From assembly GCA_023459095.1 (NCBI GenBank), contig JAEWVQ010000128.1:1-11239 (forward strand): a DNA stretch of 11,239 bases, read 5' to 3'. Under the pieces are notes generated by a model, which was given only the letters and a program-made list of their open reading frames with translations, was not told where the DNA came from and did not search any database. Every line of letters starts with the position of its first letter. Position 1 is the first letter of the stretch. This document shows positions 6,008 to 11,239 of the stretch, piece after piece. The position numbers and the translations under genes were made by a program. This DNA is from Pseudomonadota bacterium. Lineage in GTDB: Bacteria > Pseudomonadota > Gammaproteobacteria > Burkholderiales > Rhodocyclaceae.

Positions 6008-7456
6008 TCAGGGCGCGGCGGCCGCGGTGGCGGTGGCGGGCAGGCGCCAGCCGCCGCCCAGCGCCTTGTACAGATTCACCGCGCCGGCGAGGCGCGCCTG
6101 GCGCAGCTGGGCGAGCGTGTCCTGGGTCGAGAACAGCGTGCGCTGGGCGTCGAGCACGGTGAGCAGGTCGTCGGCGCCTTCGCGGTAGCGCGTTTCCGCC
6201 AGGCGCAGCGAGCGTTCGGCCTGGGCCAGGATCTCGCGCTGCGCGGCTTCCTGGTTGGCGTCGCGCGCGGCATTGCCGAGTGCGTCCTCGACCTCCTTGA
6301 GCGCGGTGATGATGGCCTTGCGGTAGCTCTCGAGTTGCTCGCGCTGGCGCGAGCGCGCGCTGTCGACCTGGGCCTGCAGGCGGCCGCCGTCGAAGATCGA
6401 CTGCACCACCGAGGCCGACAGCGACACGCTGTGCGAGGGGTCGGCGAGCGAGAGCAGGAAGTCGCTCGCCAGGCCGGTGCCGCCCGACAGGCTCAGCGTG
6501 GGAAAGAGCGCGGCGCGTGCCGCGGCGATGTTGGCCGAGGCTGCGGCGAGGCTGGCTTCGGCGCTGGCGAGGTCGGGGCGGCGCAGCAGCAGGTCGGCGG
6601 GCAGACCGGGGGCGACCGCGGGGATGCTGAGCGCGGCGAGGCTTTCGTCGGCAAGGGCGAAGCCCTGCGCCGGGCGGCCGAGGAGCAGGGCGAGTGCCGA
6701 GCGCGTCTGGCGGACCTGCACGTCGAGCGGTTCGATCGCCGCGCGCTGCGCCAGCACCGTGGTCTGCTGGCGGCTGAGGTCGAGGGCGGAGGCGGCGCCG
6801 TTGCGGTAGCGCGCGTCGACCACGCGCAGCACGCGCTCGGCGATGGCGAGGTTCTCGCGCGCGATGCGCAGGCGTTCCTGCACGGTGAGGAACTGGAACC
6901 AGGTGGTGGCGACGCTCGCCGCCATCGACAGGCGCGCGGCGTCGCGGTCGAAGCGGGTGGCGGCGAGCCCGGCTTCCGAACTGGCGATGCTGGCGGCGAC
7001 GCGCCCCCACAGATCGACTTCGTAGCTCGCCGACAGGTTGAGGCCGGAAGACTTGCGCTCGCTGATCGCGCTGTCGCCGCGGTCGCCGGCGTCGCTGCGG
7101 CTCCAGCCGCTGTTGCCGCCGAGGTTGAGCGAGGGGAACAGCGAGGCGCGCGTGCTGCGCAGCGCGAGTTCGGCCTGGATCACGCGCTCGGCCTGGATGC
7201 GCAGATCGGGGCTGGCGACCAGGGCTTCGCCGACCAGGGCGTCGAGGGTGGGCGAGCCGAAGGCCTGCCACCAGGTTTCGGCGAGCGCGGCATCGGCATC
7301 GGCGCCGGCCGCGGCGGCTTCGCCCCAGGCCGTGAGCAGGGGCAGGTCGGGGCGGGCCACTGGCTCGGTGATCGCGCAGCCGGCGAAGACGAGCGCGGCG
7401 AGCAGCGGGGAGGCGAAGCGCAAGGCGCGGGAAGAGGGGACGGTCATGGGGATCAT
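6008..7456 (-). CDS. Efflux outer-membrane lipoprotein, NodT/OprM-type outer membrane factor
   Basis: A 482-residue outer-membrane channel subunit of the TolC superfamily. The N-terminus has a signal peptide with a lipobox-like site ending FAGC, so Cys27 is the likely lipidated residue. The Phe at position -3 is not ideal. The two OEP repeats are visible. The first contains TWWQAFGSPTLDALVGEAL, SYEVDLWGRVAAS and YRNGAASALDLSRQQ. The second contains RRPDLASAEASLAAASANI, QSIFDGGRL and YREGADDLLTVLDAQRTL. The protein forms a trimeric channel-tunnel through the outer membrane that docks with the adaptor. ATG 7456 overlaps the MacB stop codon as ATGA, indicating translational coupling. ATG 7447 is an alternative start. 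The open frame extends far upstream, but only inside macB. It is the third gene of a complete tripartite operon, so the pump does not need a separate TolC. Confidence 0.9.
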   Translation of the reverse strand: MIPMTVPSSRALRFASPLLAALVFAGCAITEPVARPDLPLLTAWGEAAAAGADADAALAETWWQAFGSPTLDALVGEALVASPDLRIQAERVIQAELALRSTRASLFPSLNLGGNSGWSRSDAGDRGDSAISERKSSGLNLSASYEVDLWGRVAASIASSEAGLAATRFDRDAARLSMAASVATTWFQFLTVQERLRIARENLAIAERVLRVVDARYRNGAASALDLSRQQTTVLAQRAAIEPLDVQVRQTRSALALLLGRPAQGFALADESLAALSIPAVAPGLPADLLLRRPDLASAEASLAAASANIAAARAALFPTLSLSGGTGLASDFLLSLADPSHSVSLSASVVQSIFDGGRLQAQVDSARSRQREQLESYRKAIITALKEVEDALGNAARDANQEAAQREILAQAERSLRLAETRYREGADDLLTVLDAQRTLFSTQDTLAQLRQARLAGAVNLYKALGGGWRLPATATAAAAP

Positions 7457-9426
7457 TCCGAAGCGAGCGCGACCACGGGGTCGAGGCGGGCGGCCTTGCG
7501 CGCGGGCAGGTAGCCGAAGATCAGGCCGGTGGCGAAGGCGCAGCCGAAGGCGAGCGCGACCGGCAGCACCGAATACTGGATGGGGGTGCCGAAGGCGGCG
7601 ATGATCGCCGCCGTGCCGAGGCCGGCGACGACGCCGATCGCGCCGCCGAGCGCCGACACCACCAGGGCCTCGATCAGGAACTGCTGCAGGATGTTCTTCA
7701 TGCGCGCGCCGGTGGCCATGCGGATGCCGATCTCGCGCGTGCGCTCGGTCACCGACACCAGCATGATGTTCATCACCCCGATGCCGCCGACCAGCAGCGA
7801 GATCGCCGCCACCGTGCCGAGCAGGATGGTGAGCGTGTTCTGCGTCTCCGACACGGTGTCGATCACCGAGGCCATGTTGCGGATCTGGAAGTCCTCGACG
7901 CCGTGGCGGCTGAGCAGCAGGCTGTGCACCGCGCTCTGGGTGGCGTCGATGCGGGCGACGTCCTCCACCGCCACGGTGACGTTGCGCAGGAAGCGCTGGC
8001 CGGTGACGCGCAGGCTGCCCGTGGTGTAGGGCACGAAGACGATGTCGTCCTGATCCTGCCCCCACGGCGTGGCGCCCTTGGGCGTCATCGTGCCGATGAC
8101 CTGGAACGGGATGTTATTGACCAGCACGAACTGGCCGATCGGGTCGCTGTTCGGAAACAGCGCCTGGGCCGCGGTCTGGCCGAGCACGGCGACGGTGGCG
8201 TAGGCGGCCTCGTCGTCGGCGCTGAAGAAGGTGCCGCTGGCGACCGCCCAGTTGCGCGCGATGCCGTAGTTCCACGAGGTCGCGTTGGCGCTCGTGCGGT
8301 GGTCGACGTTGCCGGTGCGCAGCGTCACCGTGGCGCTCTGCTCGGGCACCGAGGCGAGCACGTTGTCGAGCTCGCCGATCGCGCGCACGTCCTCGATCAC
8401 CAGCGTCGCGGTGGTGTCGCGGCCGCGCTGGTTGGGGGCGCCCGGGCGCACGGTGAGCAGGTTGGTGCCCATCGCGCTGATCTGTTCGACCACCTTTTGC
8501 TTGGCACCGTCGCCGATCGCCAGCATCGCGATCACCGAGGCCACGCCGATGACGATGCCGAGCAGGGTCAGCGCCGAGCGGAACAGGTTGGCGCGCAGCG
8601 CACGCAGCGCGGTGCGCGTGGCCTCGACCAGGTCGGACATCGACGAGGTGCGGTCGATGTGCGGTGCGAAATCCGGCTCGGGTCCCTGCGGGCGCTGCGG
8701 CCCGGGGTCGGCGACGATGTGGCCGTCGCGGATCTCGATGATGCGCTGGGCCTGCTCGGCGACCTCGCGCGCGTGGGTGATCAGGATGATGGTGTGGCCT
8801 TCGGCCGAGAGCTGGCGCAGCAGCTTCATGACGTCGGCGCCGCTCTTGCTGTCGAGCGCGCCGGTGGGCTCGTCGGCAAGAATGATGCGGCCCCCGTTCA
8901 TCAGCGCGCGCGCGATCGACACGCGCTGCTGCTGGCCGCCGGAGAGCTGGTTGGGGCGGTGGTGGCAGCGCTCGCCCAGGCCCAGGGTGGTGAGCAGCGC
9001 TTCGGCGCGGGCATGGCGCTCGGCCGGCGGCATGCCGGAGTAGATCGCCGGCACCTCGACGTTCTCGCGCGCGGTGGCGCCGCCGAGCAGGTTGTAGCTC
9101 TGGAACACGAAGCCGAAGGCTTCGCGGCGCAGGCGGGCGAGTTCGTCGCGGTCGAAGCCGGCGACGTCCTCGCCCATGAAGCGGTAGGTGCCGGCGCTCG
9201 GGCGGTCGAGGCAGCCGAGGATGTTCATCAGCGTCGATTTGCCCGAACCTGAGGCGCCGACGATGGCGACGAACTCGCCGGGGTAGATCGCGAGATCGAT
9301 GCCGTGCAACACCTGGGTCTCGACTTCGCCATTGACGAAGCTGCGCGTGATGCCGGTGAGTTCGATGAGTGGCACGCCGGTCGCGGCGGCGGCCGGCTGG
9401 GCGCTGGAGAAGGCTTCGCGTTTCAT
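7453..9426 (-). CDS. macB: MacB-type ABC transporter (ATPase-permease fusion)
   Basis: A 657-residue MacB, full family length. The N-terminal ATPase domain (about 18-245) has Walker A GASGSGKST (57-65), a Q-loop at Gln109 (FVFQSYNLL), signature LSGGQQQR (161-168), Walker B IILADEPTGALD (181-192) and H-loop His218. A Pro-rich linker (about 250-260) leads to TM1 (about 283-305, TLLGIVIGVASVIAMLAIG). A large periplasmic domain follows, then three C-terminal helices from about residue 530, ending in the FtsX/MacB-typical LPARKAARLDPVVAL. MacB drives a mechanotransmission pump in which ATP hydrolysis at the inner membrane moves the periplasmic domain and pushes substrates from the periplasm out through the outer-membrane factor. 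The start is 3 bases after the adaptor stop, and the stop overlaps the next start. Substrates of the family include macrolides, lipopeptides, enterotoxin and siderophores (PvdT). The local iron genes favour a siderophore, but this is inferred. Confidence 0.95.
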   Translation of the reverse strand: MKREAFSSAQPAAAATGVPLIELTGITRSFVNGEVETQVLHGIDLAIYPGEFVAIVGASGSGKSTLMNILGCLDRPSAGTYRFMGEDVAGFDRDELARLRREAFGFVFQSYNLLGGATARENVEVPAIYSGMPPAERHARAEALLTTLGLGERCHHRPNQLSGGQQQRVSIARALMNGGRIILADEPTGALDSKSGADVMKLLRQLSAEGHTIILITHAREVAEQAQRIIEIRDGHIVADPGPQRPQGPEPDFAPHIDRTSSMSDLVEATRTALRALRANLFRSALTLLGIVIGVASVIAMLAIGDGAKQKVVEQISAMGTNLLTVRPGAPNQRGRDTTATLVIEDVRAIGELDNVLASVPEQSATVTLRTGNVDHRTSANATSWNYGIARNWAVASGTFFSADDEAAYATVAVLGQTAAQALFPNSDPIGQFVLVNNIPFQVIGTMTPKGATPWGQDQDDIVFVPYTTGSLRVTGQRFLRNVTVAVEDVARIDATQSAVHSLLLSRHGVEDFQIRNMASVIDTVSETQNTLTILLGTVAAISLLVGGIGVMNIMLVSVTERTREIGIRMATGARMKNILQQFLIEALVVSALGGAIGVVAGLGTAAIIAAFGTPIQYSVLPVALAFGCAFATGLIFGYLPARKAARLDPVVALASE

Positions 9427-9429
9427 GGC

Positions 9430-10776
9430 TTAGAGGCGCGGGCCGGGGCCGGCGGGCATGCCGGGGCGCGGCGCAGCAGCGCTCGCCGCGGTGCCGGCGA
9501 CGACCTTCTCGCCCTCGTCGAGCCCGGACAGGACCTGGGCCTGGATGCGGTTGGTGACGCCGATCTCGACCGGGCGCTCCTCCAGCGTGTTGTCGGCCTT
9601 CAGCACTTTGACTGTGGCGCGGCGCGGGCGCTTGTCGGTGCCCTCGCGGTTCTCGCGGCCTTCACTGCCGGCACGCGGCGGACGCCCCTCGGCGCCCGCT
9701 ACGCCGCCTTCGCCACTGGCACGCGGGCCGCCCGCGCCAGGGCCTGCCGCAGGTCCGGCACCGGCGGCGCGCGGTGGGCGCGCGCTCTGGTTGAGCGCGC
9801 CCATCGGCACCTGAAGCACGTCCTTGGCCTGGGCGACGATGAAGAACACCTGCGCGGTCATGCTCGTCATCAGCCGGCCGTCGGTGTTGGGAACGTCGAA
9901 GAGGGCGTTGTACAGCACCACGTTGTTGGTCGTGGTCGGCGTCGGCTCGATCTTGTCGAGCTTGCCGTACCAGCGCTTGCCCTGGCTGCCCAGAGTGGTG
10001 AAGTAGGCCTCCATGCCGGTCTTCAGGCGGCCGACGTCGGCCTCGGAGACTTGGGTCTGCACGGTCATGGTGTTGAGGTCGGCGACGCGCAGGATGGTGG
10101 GCGCCTGCTGGTTGGTGTTCAGCGTCTGCCCCTGGCGCGCGCTGATCGACACCACGGTGCCGGCCATCGGCGACAGGATGCGGGCGTACTGCAGGTTGGC
10201 CTCGTCGCCGCGCAGGGTCGATTCGTTCTGCTCGATCTGCGCGCGCAGCGCTTCCAGCGAGGCCTGCGCCGACTGCAGTGAGGCCTCGGCGTTCTGCAGG
10301 CTCTCGGTGGTGGTGGCGTCCTCGGCGAGCAGCGCGGTCTGGCGCCGGAACTGGATCTGCGCGAGCTTGACCTGGGCCTCGCGGTCTTGCAGCTGCGCGC
10401 GCAGGTTGCGCAGTTGCGCGCGCGCGGCATCGACCCTGGACAGATACACCGTGGGGTCGATCTCGGCGAGCAGGTCGCCGGCCTTGACCACGGAGCCGAC
10501 CTCGACGTGGATCTTCTTCAACTGGCCCGAGACCTGGGCGCCGACATCGACGTAGTCGCGCGGCTGCAGCGTGCCGGTGGCGGTGACCACGTCCTCGATG
10601 TCGCCGCGCTGGACGAGGGCGAACTGGTACTGCTTGCTGGGGTCGGGGGTGCCGAACAGCTTCGGCCAGGCATACCAGGCGGCGCCGCCGGCACAGGCGA
10701 CGATGGTGGCGGCCAGCGTCAGGCGCAGCCAGGTGCGGCGGATTTTTTGGGGGGCGGGGCCCGCAGGATTATTCAT
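9430..10776 (-). CDS. macA: MacA-type periplasmic adaptor (HlyD/membrane fusion protein)
   Basis: A 448-residue adaptor that links MacB to the outer-membrane factor. An N-terminal membrane anchor spans about residues 16-37, after a basic KIRRTW stretch. The lipoyl-like domain opens with VTATGTLQPRDYVDVGAQVS (64-83) and VGSVVKAGDLLAEIDP (93-108). The long Gln/Ala-rich coiled-coil hairpin covers about 111-197, the lipoyl domain closes with ILSPMAGTVVSIS (200-212), and beta-barrel and membrane-proximal domains follow. It is longer than typical MacA (about 370-390 residues) because a Gly/Ala/Pro/Arg-rich insert lies at about 331-386. ATG 10776 is chosen. A TTG at 10806 would add ten residues, and no strong Shine-Dalgarno sequence is seen at either. 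First gene of the efflux operon. The acidic, glycine-rich C-terminal tail ends PAGPGPRL. Family membership is firm; substrate is unknown. Confidence 0.92.
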   Translation of the reverse strand: MNNPAGPAPQKIRRTWLRLTLAATIVACAGGAAWYAWPKLFGTPDPSKQYQFALVQRGDIEDVVTATGTLQPRDYVDVGAQVSGQLKKIHVEVGSVVKAGDLLAEIDPTVYLSRVDAARAQLRNLRAQLQDREAQVKLAQIQFRRQTALLAEDATTTESLQNAEASLQSAQASLEALRAQIEQNESTLRGDEANLQYARILSPMAGTVVSISARQGQTLNTNQQAPTILRVADLNTMTVQTQVSEADVGRLKTGMEAYFTTLGSQGKRWYGKLDKIEPTPTTTNNVVLYNALFDVPNTDGRLMTSMTAQVFFIVAQAKDVLQVPMGALNQSARPPRAAGAGPAAGPGAGGPRASGEGGVAGAEGRPPRAGSEGRENREGTDKRPRRATVKVLKADNTLEERPVEIGVTNRIQAQVLSGLDEGEKVVAGTAASAAAPRPGMPAGPGPRL

Positions 10777-10857
10777 CGTGTTCGGACGCGTTGAGCGCGG
10801 AGGCAAATAGGCGGAGGTATGAAGGACGGAACGATGTGAGGGGCTCAGGATAGGCCA

Positions 10858-10872
10858 AGCCCCGCAGGGGCT
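10858..10872 (-). terminator. Short hairpin between the DUF1513 gene and the efflux operon (possible terminator)
   Basis: AGCCCC and GGGGCT pair over 6 bases with a 3-base loop. The hairpin lies about 46 bases after the stop codon at 10919. No U-tract follows on the minus strand. A second GGGGCT at 10840-10845 could pair with the same AGCCCC, so an alternative fold exists. Weak evidence for termination. Confidence 0.3.
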
Positions 10873-10918
10873 GTGTATCGTATTGCAGCGGTAGGGCGAT
10901 GCGAGGGCGGGGCGGTCC

Positions 10919-11239
10919 TCAGCCCGCGACCACGAGGTGGTTGTCCCAGCGCACGCCGGGGTGCTCGGCGACGGGCTCGAGGCTGCCGCGTGCGGGGTCG
11001 ATGCGCACGATGCGTCCCAGCTCGTTGCTCACCAGCACGCTCTCGCCATGCACGGCGATGCCGGCCGGGCGGCGCAGGCCGAGCTCGTGCAGCAGGCGGC
11101 CGTCGCTGTGCCACGCCACCACGGTGTCGCCCTGCAGCGCGGTGGCGACGAACATGTCGCCGCACGCGGCCACGCTCGCCGCGTAGCCGCCGAGCGCGGG
11201 CGGGGCCTCGGCCAGGCGCAGCGCCCCGTCGCGCAGGAT
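10919..11239 (-). CDS. C-terminal end of a DUF1513-type periplasmic beta-propeller protein (partial)
   Basis: The frame is open at the right edge of the window and ends at TGA 10921-10919, giving the last 106 residues of a longer protein. The visible part shows repeating beta-propeller-like blades: GGYAASVAACGDMFVATAL, DTVVAWHSDGRLLHELGL, RRPAGIAVHGESVLVSNELG and RIVRIDPARGSLEPVAEHP. It closes with VRWDNHLVVAG. The SVA...GD, the central PAGIAV and the terminal WDNHL pattern fit DUF1513. These are exported proteins usually found next to imelysin (EfeO/IrpA-like) and dihaem oxidoreductase genes in iron-regulated loci. No signal peptide can be checked because the N-terminus is missing. Another propeller family (such as an SMP-30-like or quinoprotein-like protein) is the main alternative. 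It lies 142 bases upstream of the adaptor gene. Confidence 0.65.
   Translation of the reverse strand: MLRDGALRLAEAPPALGGYAASVAACGDMFVATALQGDTVVAWHSDGRLLHELGLRRPAGIAVHGESVLVSNELGRIVRIDPARGSLEPVAEHPGVRWDNHLVVAG

Noticed and set aside
5957..7513. Plus-strand open frame of 518 codons opposite the outer-membrane factor
   Set aside because: Low-complexity Gly/Ala/Arg composition with no recognisable motif; mirrors the codon bias of the minus-strand gene.
7457..8065. Upstream extension of the outer-membrane factor frame inside macB
   Set aside because: The extra 200 or so residues are Arg/His-rich out-of-frame macB sequence. The lipoprotein signal starts at 7456 with an ATGA overlap.
7903..9252. 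Plus-strand open frame of 449 codons opposite macB
   Set aside because: The MacB reading frame on the other strand has all ATPase motifs; the plus-strand translation has none.
9619..9786. Possible frameshift or tandem-repeat expansion in the adaptor gene
   Set aside because: The reading frame returns to family-like sequence on both sides and no clear repeat unit is present, so it is treated as an in-frame disordered insert.
1..11239. CRISPR arrays, tRNA or rRNA genes, insertion sequences, integrase or attachment sites
   Set aside because: No regularly spaced repeats, cloverleaf-like sequences, transposase-like frames or terminal inverted repeats were noticed on either strand.

Overview
The window is very GC-rich and almost fully coding, and every supported gene lies on the minus strand. 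Gene content and codon use suggest a betaproteobacterium, perhaps of the Thauera/Azoarcus (Rhodocyclaceae) type. That placement is an inference from gene families and GC content, since no marker gene is present. The long plus-strand open frames are shadows of the minus-strand genes.

Read in the direction of transcription (right to left), the layout is as follows. (a) 11239-10919 holds the C-terminal end of a periplasmic DUF1513-type protein, a family often found with iron-regulated imelysin genes. (b) 10776-6008 is a tightly packed tripartite efflux operon: a MacA-type adaptor, a MacB-type ABC transporter and a NodT-type outer-membrane lipoprotein. The gaps are 3 bases and a 4-base ATGA overlap. 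(c) 5976-4837 is an FMN-dependent alpha-hydroxy-acid oxidase/dehydrogenase gene that is intact except for one in-frame amber codon at residue 44. (d) 4652-2430 is an IrgA/CirA-like TonB-dependent receptor with its own promoter, which carries a Fur box over the -10. A strong GC hairpin follows the gene. (e) 2267-1 is a second putative iron-regulated operon, with a Fur box between its -35 and -10 regions. It encodes a short PepSY-type membrane protein, a DUF2271 exported protein, a DUF4198 exported protein and the first 29 residues of a further membrane-anchored protein, possibly a CysJ-like flavoprotein.

The common theme is iron or metal-chelate handling. The receptor would bring a ferric chelate across the outer membrane. 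The PepSY/DUF2271/DUF4198/(flavoprotein) set could form a poorly characterised inner-membrane and periplasmic module for reducing or releasing the metal. The MacAB-type pump could export or recycle the chelator, as PvdRT-OpmQ does for pyoverdine. The Fur boxes and gene order are visible in the sequence; the joint function is inferred.

No tRNA, rRNA, CRISPR array, insertion sequence or attachment site was seen. No gap without a gene exceeds 300 bases; the longest, 4653-4836, holds the receptor promoter and leader.
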